A stretch of DNA of 64,000 nucleotides from Taenia hydatigena (taxonomy: Eukaryota; Platyhelminthes; Cestoda; Cyclophyllidea; Taeniidae), in contig JADWOT020000009.1 in assembly GCA_036345935.2 (NCBI GenBank), forward strand, positions 16,113,792 to 16,177,791, in the 5' to 3' direction. Under the pieces are notes generated by a model. It was not told the DNA's origin. It saw only the letters and a program-made list of their open reading frames with translations, and searched no databases. Within the stretch, counting starts at the first letter, position 1, and the number at the start of each line of letters is the position of its first letter. Both the position numbers and the translations under genes were made by a program. Below are positions 1 through 13,771 of the stretch, piece after piece.

Positions 1-3000
1 CTCCTAGTCGCGTATTCTTACCAACGAAAATACGTGGTGTGAGCCTAAAAATGAGTGGTCACAATCAGTTAATGGAAATATGTTGCAGCCGTTGTTAAAA
101 CAACATACTGCTGGGCAGAAATAGTGTAGAGCTATCAGAATAGTCATAGGCATCTTTCGTAAACATAGGTTTTTGGTTTTTCAAGCGACAGTCCCTAATA
201 TTTCTGTTTTGGAAACATGCTCATAAAATTGCATTGAGGCATCAGTCCTGGTACGCTAAATTAAACATTTCAAATGCTCTTATTATAAGTCGTTAATATA
301 CTATTCTATTCCTTCACAATTTAAAAAAATGTAGCTCTTAATTCAGGAACATAATGCAGAAGCAGATGAGGGGTGGTTTCAAAACATCATGCCTGTATCA
401 ATCTAATAACCCCAAATACGCGGCTGTTGCTCTTCTGCGTTTCAACTACACGCTAGGTTTTAGGGAAGACACAGGGTGTTCTATTGGGTGCTCAATGAAT
501 TTTATCAAAAGCTCTGTCGCAAAATCTTACGCGATTCAGCTTTCATCTTTTGGATTACTAAGAAAAACAGCCCATAAGTTTGTATGCATCTCATTCCATA
601 CAGATTCGAGAACAGTTTTTAATCCGTGATGCAAAATGTCGATGAGATATGGGCTCGAACGTACCAAAATAAGGTCCCCAAAAATACCCGGTACATTAAG
701 GCGTCTTCTTTGACAAGCGTATTCTCACTCCTTACAAAAACTAAGATTAATTAGGAGCTCATCAATCGGGACACAACAAAGAAGCAAGCTAAGCGCATTG
801 GACTTTAACCATAAGTCCGTTTCGCTCAAAATTTCGACCAAATACGTGACGACTACTGCTCTGCGTTGCAATCTTATGTCTGGTTGAGGGCTGATTTAGG
901 AGCGCCTCCTGCATACTCATTATATTCACTGTAGCCTCTGTTGCAGGAGGTCACGCAACTTGCCTTTTTTGTCTAAACTGGGCGTCCACATATGCAATTT
1001 GTGCTCAGCACCATTCAGAAGTATCATCCTATGCACTTTATGTGCATATAAATCATTGTGAATACGAATGCCGTTTATTTCTCATTGAGTTACTCAAACT
1101 GGTACGCAATACCAACGAGTTGGTGAGCGTAAGTGGGATATGGCACACATTTGGATCTTGGTGGCTCCCTTTTGAATACCAGCAAAATATCTACAAGCAA
1201 ATTCCATTTATAAAACAACAGACTTTAGTAAATTTACCTCTCCAGGTGGAAAACTACATTTGCAGGAGTTGTAAGACCGCTAAGCCTAATGTCATGCAAG
1301 CAATTTTTCTACAATTTATATAGTTATTACTATCTTTTGATTAAATCGTAAAGAGCTCTAGAGCATAGTTTGAAGCCTGTAGATTTCATCCAAAAATGAG
1401 GCTTAAACAATAACACTATAAATAAAAATCACTCGCTTAAACCTCTATGCCTTTTAATTCGCTGCGAAATATTAATGACAGGATAATCTGATTCCCCTAC
1501 AGAATCTATCCTTGAAGGCAGAGCAGAGGTTAGATTTTGGTGCCATTAATATCCTTATTAAAGGAAAGGTTGCGGTAAGAAAGATGATCCGAGGCAACGT
1601 CACGTCCTAGACCAAAAGCTAAACGTAATTGGTGCTGGTACTGCATGAAGGGCTTTGTGTTCTATGAACTCCTCCAGTGTGTCCTCCACCAACATTCCGA
1701 TTACTTATTAGCTAATGATCGAAAACTGCACTTTTTCTACCATATAAGTAGAATGCGGAATCTAATCTGACAAACTAATGTATCTACACAACTTTTGAGC
1801 CAGCGCTTCGCGGCATAAGCCATGGGAAAACAAGTTAACTTTCTAAATAGTCGTGCTCTACTTAGAAATACGGTAGATCGATTTTGATTACGTTTGCCAT
1901 AAATTAACAAGTCCACCAGTCTCATTGCTGTTTTTTGCAATTTTACGCAATAAATGAGAATTTGGGTGGCCTTTTCAAGGTACATCAATACGTGCAAGAA
2001 TGGTACAGTGTACAGGAATTCCGCGACGAAATGGAGGTCATCAACTCAGATGGCAGATTTGTGCTTGGATAAAAAAAAGTTTGATTATTTTATCTTGTCT
2101 GTTTTATATATCCGCCATGCTATAAATAGATTTGGCGTAAGGGAAATTGTCAATGCTTTCATCGTTTAAAATAGGCATGCATAGAAGGAAGAAATTTATC
2201 AATTTGCCATTTTCTAGGATAATTGTGATCAATAAGCCCAGGCAGCTGAAAACATTGAGTCAACCGCACGTGGTAAAATGTTATGAAGAAAAAGGCACCT
2301 GTAATCGGTTGCTAGAAGATCAAATGATCCGCTTGGTAATCTACCCGGCCAACCTCCAACCCGTGTGGATGCTTTATTGTGGGCTGGACACCATTCGTTT
2401 AACTAGCTTCGGGCCATTAAGATGACGTCTGTGAGACTCCGCGTTTAATGCAATGTGAGCCTCGAGCCTGCACCTAGCAGAAATATCAAAGTTTTTGGCA
2501 ATTGATCAGTTTGGCATTGCATTCATAAGCGCATTTTCAAAAAGAAAGCGTTTTGCACAAGCGTCAATTTTCAATCCAATGCGGTGGGGAAATAGATCTA
2601 AGGCTTTGCCTCCTACCAGTTGAATTGCCATTTCGATACCCATCCGTCCATCTTAAGCGTCCTAAACATGATATATTTAGCGACGAAAATGATGGATCAA
2701 AGTTTAGTAATCCATTTTCAAGCAAAGAGTTGACGAATTGAATCAAATTATGCTTTTTGGTGAGATCTCGAATCGAAGTTAGTAAAAAACTGTTTTGCAT
2801 CCAAAATCCTACTTCTTTTCTCGGTTGATAAAAGTTTGTATTCACTGCCCAAGAGGACAAATTTACGGAAGTATTCCATCAAAATTGGCGATCGCGAGAT
2901 ACGCACATCTTCAATTTGTGCATTAGCCACTTGGATCGAATTTAATCTCACATTATGAAGGCGTAAGAGTTTGGAACTAAAAATGCAATTTTTTTGTCTA

Positions 3001-6000
3001 GATGTGAAATTTTTATTACTTGGTAGTAACTTTTACGATTAATAGGCATCGCTAATGCAGGTGCACCGAAACTCTGCCTCTTTAGCTCCCACAGACTAGC
3101 CTTCAGAGTACCAACAGTACCGATATTTAGGGCCAAAAGCAACGGAACAGAAAATTGTTATGGAAGGCGATTGGTAACAAAAGATAGTAAGGGCAGGCCG
3201 TGGTTAAAAGTATCATCCGCTGCGCGCATAAAGTAGTTCTCCTGTAAGTCAGCGAGGTACGTACATGTACCCTGAAATTCCGAGCAAAGCGTAGCACTGC
3301 TCATCTATGCAAATGTATGCATTGCTCAAAACTTGGCCTCTATTGGATTGACGCAAGCTCTCCTACTGCACAGTCGCTATTACGTGTCAGCTATCGACTC
3401 GAATGTCGAGTCGACAATTTCTATACGGAAAGGTTAAGGATATTGCAAATAGATTTAAACCGATGTCTTAATATTAAGCCGCCAATTCTCACTCAATTTA
3501 CCAGCTTGTAGACTGTCTTAAAAGCAGTATTAATCACGGGTGTGCTAATATTAATGCTACCTAGGTGATGATACGTGCAGCTGAAAGCGGTCGATGTAGT
3601 CTGTGCAAACCAGTTCAGAATCTACAATAATGCTTTGTCTTAGTTGTGGAAGCCAAAACCCTGCCTTAATTAATAATAAATTGACGTGCCACCATCAGTC
3701 AGCGCACTAGAAAAGTGCTTGCAAGCAAGTGAGGGACCCTATGTCTAAATGTAAGCAAACCGAACTTGAGCTTTATTCGCAATCTTTTCATCGCAGACGG
3801 GAGAAAATGAGCAACACGTTTTGCCCTCGATAAAGAAATGGCGCAGTTAACGCACAAATTAGCCAGCATAACTGCCAGCAAAATACGTTGCCAGCTGCAC
3901 TGTTTTAGTAGATAGAAATGAATATTTCAATCTGTTTAATTTTCCCCGACTAATTCTTTAAATTCACATACACGCCTTGGCTGTACTCACAGTATCAGCA
4001 GCTGCAGGCAAATCATACGCACAAATATTAAAAGCACACGTTTATTCTTGTAGGGTTAATATCGAAGTAGCTACAGTCCTGATAGTCAGCTTAAAGATTA
4101 ATGATTTCGTCTTGACGAATTACGATGCAACTAATCTGCACCATTTTTTGGAAAAGTGAATTTGGTTGTCACATCTCAACAAAATCAGATTTCGATATCA
4201 AAAAAAGACTTTTCTCACAGAAGAAGAAAGGTATTGACCAGCTCTAAGAGATTGAGGGTAGCTGACTCATTCGATAAATAATAATATTCAATTTGCATAG
4301 GGTTGGAAAAACGGTGTTTGCAAACAGCATTTTTTGCCCTAAAATGCATTTCGTGTAATGTAATTCACAAGCCGAGACCTTTTTGGGCTTAGACTGTGTA
4401 GATAAGCCAGCATTACTGTGTAATTTTATGGAAAATGCTTCACCCAGATTGACTGCATGCGACTCTCTTTGGCGGTACTTAAAAATGTCAAGGAATGGTG
4501 ATAACACGAATACAAAGTTTGGGCAAGAAAATGAATCAATTTGACTAGGCATTATTTTGTTCATCATTTTTCTTTTTGTAAGAATCTCAATTAAGCAGGA
4601 ACTCTCCTTTTCTGTGTAGTTCAACGTTTTTTTGTGCGCAATTGCACTAACTGTCTAATTACTGTTACCTCTCTCCATGCAGCCATCGTGGTTGGTCCGC
4701 CGCTAGCATTTCAGTGATTCCTGTGTGCACAATTCGAAGTATGCAGAGCTCCCTCATTTAATGCCACGTGCGTTACTGCTTTGTTGCCTTAATTGGCTTT
4801 GCAGAGAGGCGGCTAATAATGTTCTAGTTTTTATATAAAGGGCAGGTTCTACCGAAGTGTTATAAAATTTGGGTTGCATGGAGGTGAGAACGAACGCTAC
4901 ATTTGCCAAAGCCATGGTCTGAAAAGATGTGGGTTGCATAGGGCTTTTAGAGCTTACAACGTTATAGCAGGGCACTATAAAAGGGAAGAATGACTTGTTT
5001 AAATCATGCAGCAGTGATAATTGTTTATTATTATTGCTTGTCAAGATGTAAGTAAACCCTTCGATGATCTCCATCAGAGAAACTAAGAGGTGGAAAGTGC
5101 AAAAGATTAAGATAGAACTCCGCCACTGGTGACGTGTAGCATCCAGAGGGTCTGAGGCGTCTTATGCCAGTCGTATCCCCAATCAATAGCATCCAGTGTT
5201 AGAGTTTGTCGATTTTCGCGGCAGAATGCATGGGCGTTGCCACCATCTGGAATGATGTCAATGCCCATACAATTTCCGACTTCATTCTTGTGGTGATCCA
5301 GCTGTAGGATGGGGTTGCCGCATCATCTGCCCTAGCATTTTTGCGTTCCCCAATTCGACCGTCTCTTGGGTTGAAGTAGGCTTCTTCGCTCCTCATCATA
5401 ACTATTTGTTTGCTGCGTAACACATGATGACTCAGATTGTACCATACCGTGATTCGCAAGACGATTACTTGTATCAGGGTAAATAAAATTAATAAAAGAC
5501 AGTAGCATAATTTTCGGTATTTGAGTAGGAATTGGGCCGGTTCGCACCATTAATCTTAACTGTTTATTGTATAAGCAACGCAAATAATTGGGTAGTTCTA
5601 ATGGACTTTGCTGTCCAACAGACAAACTCCGGTTGCGACCGCATTGAATCGTGCCTCTGCGGATGCTCTCGTAAGTGCTGCCTTTGGCTCCCTCTAATAG
5701 AATATTGCCAAAGCTTGAGTCGTATTCGCTGGACTAGTCTTTTGGCATTGACAACATAGAGGGCTTATCGAATTTGCTTAAATCAATAACCTCAAGTCCA
5801 TTCAGTAGATGGTTTTGAGACCTGATCTGCGAATTTTTGGTCTGGCTTCCCAACTTTTGGGCCTCGGGGTATATCGTTGGCCTAATTAAGAAAATAGACC
5901 ATTTTGTTGTTGTCCTTTGAATTCCCGTAGCCTATTCCCTTCTGTCCGATTTTGAAAAGGAAGGGATCTGCATGCCCTCATGCACTGTGAAAACGCTCGA

Positions 6001-9000
6001 TGCCGTATTTGTTCTTCGAAGGTGCATGCTGCTAGGACATGTATCGTCACAAACCCAGTCCATTCTCTACAGCCATTTTGAGTGGTCAAGTTCTGAATCA
6101 TATCGATTCAAGTGACTGCTTTGTTGATAATTCTTTCGGAAGACCAGGTCGCCTAATTTTGTGAATGTTTTGATTTTTTTTATGCTGCTGTGCAGTGGCA
6201 GATTCGCTTGAAATAAGCCGTTAAAGTGAGATTCTCGGTCAAAAATTTTAATTGCTTTCCAAAAGAAGGCGGTTATGGAAGTAGCTTTCTTTTATTATTA
6301 TAATATGTTGCCACTTCTACCATCGATGGCGTATATAACTTAGCCAAGGTATCCTTAATTCGCAACCTCTTGTGTGAATGCCTTCTTTAGGCATTATACC
6401 TGTGAGCAATCTCGGTTGCATTCCAAAATAGCTTGCGTGGTTGAATGTCCACAGCCACATTCTGCCATCTTTCCAACGAGACTATAGTCTGGCGCGCAAA
6501 AACTTCTTTAAGCACCCGTCCAACTTCAAAGCCTTATGAGCTCATTTTGCGCAAGATAGTGCGATGTATGAAATTTTTAGTTATTTTTCATGCATCACTT
6601 CGTGGATTGCATCCATTATGGTAAGGCTAGATAAAATTTAACAAGTAAGTAATGGATTTACTAATACGTCGCTTCTTATTGTGCAAAAGGGGACCAAACC
6701 TATGCTACGACACTGAAGGTAGGTGCAACTCATGAGAACCTCTTCTGTCCAACTAATTCGAAGTTTTCATTTTCTTGCAATCAGAAGATCACTAGGGCAC
6801 AGACTCAACGTACACTCAGCCCAAGGCTTTACTGGTCACCAGCCAAGCACCCTCGTCTTTCTGTGAGATGACTCGCACACGTTAATGAAGAGCCATTCCT
6901 CTTCGACCTGGGGTACATTCCAACTGATTACTAACTGGCCGAAATGCCATAAGACAGGGACCTCCCACATGGATAAAGGTCGAGCTTATACCATCTTGCT
7001 TCCTTATTAACCTGACAGCAAATGACATATTCGTCTCTCATTTGCAGAAGTTTCGAGAAAATATTGCTTACTTAGCCATCTTTTAAAGCCGCATCAATGA
7101 CATAACCAATATGTTGACGTTCAGTTTTGTCCTTGGTGTGCCATGGAATGAGACGGTAATTATAGCGGCTGGAGTCATGAGATGGACTACTTTATGGGTG
7201 CGCTTATGAGCAGGTTCTAAGCAAATCACGCCCGTTTCATTAAAAGGGGCAGCCAGAAATTTCATTTCTTTCTAATCGGGCACAAACGCCAAGGTAAAGC
7301 TAAGACTAACAGAAATAATAAGCAGAACATATTGCTTCCATGAATTGATGTGGTCGATTATGCGTTGCATGTTCTTCCATTGCCATCCATTTGGTGATTC
7401 TCTGGCAAAGTCCTAATTGCGCCGCAAATATTGCCTACAACTCGTTTTGAATCAAACAGCCAAGGTCCTGTCGAAGCAAGCTAAATTAAATTTGCACCTA
7501 GAAAATCAGATGACTTGGTCGTCATGCACAAAAGTCCACTGCATTCCTTTAGGCAAACAGTTTCAGGTCTCATATCGAAGCCAAATCTGAATAAATTTAG
7601 AGTTCCTAAACAGTAATTTAAATGCCGATGCATAATCAGAATGGGAGCAAAGTGGTTTGGTACGCATTAATCAACAGCTCGTGATGAAGCTTGTTGTCAA
7701 CAACGAGACAAATCCTAAACATGCTTATATCTACACCAAGAACTCAAGGCCTTTGAGAGATACAGCTATATTAAAGACGGTCCCATGTCCATGCATTAAT
7801 AAGGTTCCTGGCGGTGGTAATCCCATTCGCAGCCCACAATAGGCGATCTCGTGGACATTCAGCAAACGAAATCATGACGAATAACCCTCATCTTGCCAAT
7901 AAGTTGCACAAGGTACAAAGTTTTCACAGAAACGGTGAATGCGAACGTTCAAAGACATTTACACGCAGTGTATTAAGAGAGGGGGGCGGTTTATCCCATA
8001 ACAAAGCTGCCCAGGCACCGATTGAAAGCTGTGTGACGAATTCACGCCTATGATTGGACAGTGAGGAGAAATAAATGTCGATCTCACTACTTTACGCTTG
8101 CACATTTCATTTGTGAAAAGTTCTGATGTAAGGAACAATGCTCGTAGTCATCCGAAGACAATATAAAGGGTGTTACTCTGACTTCCTATTCTATATTCCT
8201 TTCGGCAGAACATGTGCTGAAGCAAAAAATCGCGCTAAAGCATGAGGCATGCAAGGATATTCTACCATCTTTCGCGTCTCAAATCTACAAGTAGCGCAGA
8301 TTGCAATCAAGAATAGATATTAAGTGTTGTAGGATGGAGCTTCTCAATGATCAGGCAAAAGAACTATCGAACGCCATTCAAATTTACCCAGCTGAGGCAT
8401 CATAAGAAGCTTGTAACATGCAGAGGGATCCAGGTAACAGTCATGTTTACTTTGCTACGGTGGATGAGGTAGGGTGTGGTCTTCGCTAAAAAATGTCGGC
8501 ATCAGCTCACCCTTATCCGTACCCGCTTCATTCCTCCCATTATATCGCCATCTCTTTCTCACATTATCGCATCACATGGGAAACCAAAATTAACAGGATA
8601 GAAATGAAGTGACATTAAGTCAACAGTGCTCAGGACTGCGCTGACTGTCTCGCAAACAAACACTTTGTGCAGTGAAAATCGCGGCAAGTGTGCATCACAT
8701 TTGTCAGGAGCCATAAAGTGTCAGCTTGGGTGCCTGCAACTCCGGAGTAAGTACCTGTTTCGCCTCCCCATTTTAGCTGCTAGTTATGGGAGCTGAGGAC
8801 ACTGAGTTCCTTGCGATCACTGGCTAGCGTCTTTCTCTCCCATGGAGTGTAACAAGATTCCTAAACGTCTTGTAGCTATGCAAAATTACGGGTAGTCACC
8901 AGTGGTTGGTTATGGTGAAGATCGTTTGGCGTGGTGGTGATGTGGACGTTAGGCCGTTATTTTATCTACAGTCCGGCACCTGGTTTGGGATTGTTCAGCT

Positions 9001-12000
9001 GAACGGTATTTGAAACGTCTGACTCGTCCTCAGAAGCAGGGTGGATCGAGAGATGCCACTTGACTTGTTTGTAATTAAAGGCACGATTGCTGTTTGCACT
9101 CACAAATAGACTCATGAAAAGTCAGAAGTTGTGGTCCACAGTGGTTTATTCAACAGCTTTCGCAAAGATTAGTGTCTCAAGAAGCATTCTTGGGGCTGTG
9201 TTAGTAGAGTTTGGCAAATGAAGCGGTGGCCTTCAGATTGCCATCAGGAGGGGCGTAATTGAGGCGATTTGCGTGCATCGCCAGATCTTGCTATTTGGCC
9301 TTGTGAACGACAAGTCTAGTGGTTACGAGTTTTTGCGAGAGGTATTTGGCTACTGAGTTCGATCTGTTTTAAGGGATTGAAATATCCTTATAATTTAAAA
9401 GCTGTGGTAGCTGCATTTGGCTGGGAATATGGCGTTTAAGTACTCTGATGCGGTAAAATTATTTCCAATTATCCTTGCAGCTTCTTGAAAGGGATGCGAT
9501 CAGTTATTGTTCTCAAATGCATTCGAGGTGATGGTTACAAGTGCATTCTCGGATTGAGGTAAGATTTCCAACAGGTGGCGATTTCAGAGGTTGATTGTTC
9601 GACCCGTAATGTGGTCTTGCAATTGTTATTTGCAGTTTGACCATTTTGAAGACTACTTGTGTCAGAATTGTAGCTGCTCTGGGACGTGGACCTACGATCG
9701 CCTACGATCGGTGTCATCGCGCTTGCAATGTGGACGTGAACCGGTGTGCAGGGCATATTGAGCTCTGCTACACCTCGCTAGCCATAAGAAGCAGGATGAA
9801 CGGCATATGCAGTTATTACTGTTCACCCTACCATGGCACTCGAGTGCGGACGTTCGACCACCTCAATGAGGTACTTTCACAGGTTGGAACATTTGTTTGT
9901 CACTCTTATGCTAACTTCGCTGCATCACTTAAGTCTTCCCCGTAGCATTAGAGCAGCCGCATTCTACTCCGTGTTGTGATCGTTGCAACTGGCTTTACAT
10001 TTGTTGGAGTTTAAACGAATAAGCTGCCATGCAACCACGTGCTATGCTGGAAGGCAAGCCGATGACGAATTGAAAACCGTCAGTATAGTCTCACGCTTCC
10101 TCTCCAGCCACACCAGTGTGTTTCACGAAATACTTGCTATTGAAAAGAGTTGAGTGGCATGCATGAGCAAATTGAAGTGACCGACGCATCGGAGTGACAC
10201 TTTCGCGCCGATTCACGAAAATGGAAGATGCAAAGTAGAAAGTGATGAACATGCATCTATTTGCTTGAAATAATGGTCGCGATGGCACTTGCACGTCTGA
10301 ATAGACTTATGCATCCCTTCACTGGACGACACTAGCGGCTTCACTTCGAATTGCTGTGCTCTCCTAATCGCAGTTAATGAAATGATTACTTTGAATTCGT
10401 AAATGCTAGCCTGAAGTGTGACGGTAGAGTACCCTCTTGATTGCGCAGAATTTGGCATTTCAGCTAATTTCGCCGAAGCATTGGATTTTGCACTGCAAAA
10501 CTGTCTATTTGCAAAGTAGTTTAAGTGTCAAAAATACTCCATCTAGTTAGGCTGCACCAATGAGTTGCAGCAGCACCTTTAAAAAGGTGTCTTGGCTCTC
10601 CACCCAAGCTCGCCGTCTTTTGATATGGCGAATTGAAAGTGTGACTAGACTTTTTCGTTGCATCAATTGAGACTCAAAGCCGCAAGCTATGAAGTAGGCC
10701 AGTAAAAAATTGTTTAAACTACTTTGAAATTATTGCAGTTTTTCAGTAGCATATAATTATCCATCTAAGGTGCTTGTACCTGAGCTAAATTAGCGAAGCA
10801 ATAGTCGCGGCTTCCATGCTATGGCATTTTGTGTCTGTCGCAGCCGATTATGATCCTTTTTTCAAAACACGGTGCATCACCGGAGCATCAGCAGTAGAGT
10901 TTGCTTTTAAAGTTACTACAAATAGCCAAAAATAGTCCAAAATTTCTGCTGGATATTGGAACAACAATTAGACTTTAGGATTGCATGTGTTCAATGTAGC
11001 ATCTTCAACTTCATTTGGAGCACTTTTTCTGAATCAGCACCAATGGTGAAGATTGTCTGTCTTAGGGCGGTTTGTGATGTGTGAGGCAGATGTACTCCTG
11101 CTGACAAATTCCTACCTGCCAATGGTTTTGCACGTGTATTAGTTACACTTTGATACAATGAGTGCAGTTTAGTTCAGTGACCTCTTTGTTCCTACCAAAA
11201 TAAATCTATCAGCTTCGTCGACATAGTGGTATGCATGCTTCTCTGAATGCACTCGCTAGGCGAGAAGCGGTCAGAAAGTGTCGGCTTCGAGCTGGATGGA
11301 TGTCATCGTCTCTCGAGGAGGATACGTACCCTGACTGCGTGCAGCCTGCAATATCTGTGTCCCTTTAATAACCACTGCACCATAAAATTTGTCATGAGCC
11401 AACTCGCCTACTCGTTCCAAGTACATCAACGCCAAAGTGGGAATGAGAACCATTGCACTCAAGACATAAGAACGCTGCACTTTTCTTCACTAATGCTGTA
11501 AGTAGTGCTAATCCCACATTTGTGTATTCATTTGAGTGCTGAGATGCTCAATTCTTTGCATAACTAACTGATGAGCATTTCGAATTCTTCTTCTCCAACT
11601 TAAAGCAATTCAGAATGCATAAGTATGCGTGCATTCATAACTCGAATTTCCAATTCGATACCTAAACAAAGAAACATTAATTTGCTAATGTTTGCTATCA
11701 GGTTTATAGCACAACTACCACCACTACAATGCAGATGGACAGGCTGGCTTCATTGATTGTGGAAATTGGTTTTATCAAACTTAGGGCTATTACTCTTTCG
11801 CAAGTTCAATTTCATCACCTCAGAACTTCCTTACAACAGCACAGTGATCTCGCGTCGCTGTCATCTAAGTAGAGGCGCCGATTGGCGTAACATCATCTCG
11901 GTATTTGGGAAGCGAGCGGTCCCAACACCACCACCAGCGTTCCGTACTTCCTACTGACAGTCATGTCACCAGACAGATAAGGATAGCGTCTGTTTGCCGG

Positions 12001-13029
12001 CATCGGTACGTTTCTAACATAGAAGCAGCCATTTAAAGGACTAAGTGCCTAGGCTTTTTAACAATGTCATGAATGAGGACCCAATTTTTGATGCACGCTA
12101 ATTGACGACTATTAAGTAAATTTAATCCACAAAGAGTATGCCTTGTGCAAATGCACTCACGAGCTTTTCTCATGCACGGATAGGCGAATACTTGCGCATC
12201 CTTTCAGAGCAAATGGTGTCTCACTTAGAAATGGCTTGGACTAGGATACAGGGTATGCGATGCAATTACATTTTAGCAACCCTTTAATAGGACACCCACG
12301 TAGGGTGAGTAGAAATGAAATAGCATGGCATTTACTGTGTACTCCATGGCGTCACTATTTTTGTAAAACTGAGAAGCGCCTTAAGTGTTTTTACAACCAC
12401 CTCAAATACAGCTTTGATGAACGAGCTCAATTTGGCCCCATGTCAGTAAATTTGATTTGTAGACAGCAGCCACTGCCATTTCCATTTTACAGAGTCTCTA
12501 GTGTTCGAAAGGAACCTAGTGATAAGAAGTTCACTCCATATGGCGGTCTTACCGATAGTTTATCAAGGTGTGTTTATCATCGTTCGAAATCGTCCCACCA
12601 AATTTTGCGTTTCAAAATGCTTTTTTCCGTATGCATCACTTAGGTGACACGACTTGTCTGACAAGCGAATTAGAATAGAAGGTTTCAATTTGTTGAAGTA
12701 CTTTGTTGTGAAATGGTCCTGAGCCATCCTGCGTGAAAGCATGGTGATTGATGTGGAGCTGTCAACCAAACCCACCATTAACTTACGTTCCTTAGCAACA
12801 CCACCACCGCATCAGACACTTTGGCTTACAGCCGGGTCATCAGCCTGCGTGACTGCTAATATAGGATTTTCACATGTAGACAGAGGAAAGGACTTCATAC
12901 TAGTCCAAATCCTACTTAATGCAGTTTGACTAAAAATGGAAATTTTCTGCCTTATACCTAGGTGGCTGCAATGTCTCACCCCTTGCCACTCTTCTTCGGA
13001 CACAAATCTACTTCCACGTGCTGTGGCAC
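1..13029. other. No supportable gene
   Basis: Open frames here are short (up to 127 codons at 12260-12643), scattered over all frames and without recognisable domains, splice-linked partners or composition bias. A run of G/T-rich sequence at about 8880-9400 is the only textural change seen. Unrecognised old repeats are likely but could not be shown. Confidence 0.6.
9691..9710 (+). repeat. 10-bp perfect tandem duplication
   Basis: CCTACGATCG occurs twice back to back. Small and isolated. Confidence 0.9.
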
Positions 13030-13479
13030 CCACTGTTGCCGAGACTCTCCCGTACCGCACCACACCACACCACATCGCACCAGACCACGCACCATAGTGC
13101 TACGTAGTGCCCAATGAGCAGGAGGTAAGCGGCATTCAACACGAATGTCCCTGAACCAAAATGCGCTCTTGCTGCTTGCAAACGTAGACCACTGAGCTAC
13201 CCAAGTGGGTGAATTTGACAGTAGAGAGAATTGGCGGAGTAGGAGCGGTGGTCAGTGGAACGGTGTTGTTGGGGCACGAGTGGAGTTGTGAAGGAGGGAG
13301 ATGGTAGAGAGAGTGAAGCATGAGGGTGACCACGGTGCTGCAGTGTGAAGGGAATTTATGATGTGCGCAGTGTTGAGGTGAGTAGATGTGGTGAGAGGTT
13401 GGTGGGTAGAGGAGGCAGAGGGCAAGTGGAGGGTGGGTGGGGAGGGCAAGGGTAGACAAAACGGAAGGGCGAGAGGTGT
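13030..13479 (+). repeat. C-rich then G-rich low-complexity block before the Ser-tRNA-like sequence
   Basis: Starts with an imperfect CACAC/CCACA run (13055-13094) and continues from about 13200 as a strongly G/purine-rich plus strand with GGGTGGG, GGAGGGAG and GAGAGAGTG motifs. Open frames across it are low-complexity (Ser/Pro/Thr-rich) shadows. The block ends within a few bases of the tRNA-like sequence. Confidence 0.55.
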
Positions 13480-13561
13480 GACGCGGTGGCTAAGCGGTTA
13501 AGGCGATGGCCTGCTAATCCATTGGGGCTTTCCAGCTTGAGTTCGGATCTCACCTGCGTCG
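13480..13561 (+). tRNA. tRNA-Ser(GCT)-like sequence, possibly a pseudogene or SINE head
   Basis: 82 nt with a tRNA-Ser layout. The 7-bp acceptor stem pairs GACGCGG with CTGCGTC (one G-T pair). The D arm contains TGGCTAAGCGGTTAAGG, the anticodon loop is CTGCTAA (anticodon GCT), then a long variable arm and a T arm AGTTCGGATCT. The anticodon stem has one C-T mismatch and the T stem one mismatch. The B box is degenerate against GGTTCGANNCC, which argues against full function. It sits directly after a G-rich tract, as does the Leu-like copy at 18068. Confidence 0.6.
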
Positions 13562-13724
13562 TACGGCTGCTTATTGCCCACCTACCTACTGTGCCGTTTA
13601 TGGCATTTCGAGTGGCTTGCTTTGCTTCGCTCGCATTGTCGTTGCTGTGGATGGCTTCCCACCGCATTGGGCCTGTGTGGTGGCATGTGGGGCAGAGGTT
13701 GCCGTGCCAATAATGGTAAAGGCA

Positions 13725-13771
13725 TGCCGCGACGTGGGCTCGAACCGTTCTCCCAACTGAGCTATTACGGC
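13725..13771 (-). pseudogene. Collapsed tRNA-Phe-like remnant
   Basis: On the minus strand it begins GCCGTAATAGCTCAGTTGGG, matching the acceptor and D arm of eukaryotic tRNA-Phe. After GAGAAC it passes straight to GGTTCGAGCCC and the acceptor 3' strand GTCGCGGC plus A. About 26 nt, the anticodon arm and variable loop, are missing. Pol III A and B boxes are both well preserved but too close together. It lies in the same cluster, opposite in strand to the Ser-like sequence. Confidence 0.55.

Noticed and set aside
12260..12643. 127-codon plus-strand frame
   Set aside because: Length within chance expectation for the window; no domain, no splice-linked partner.
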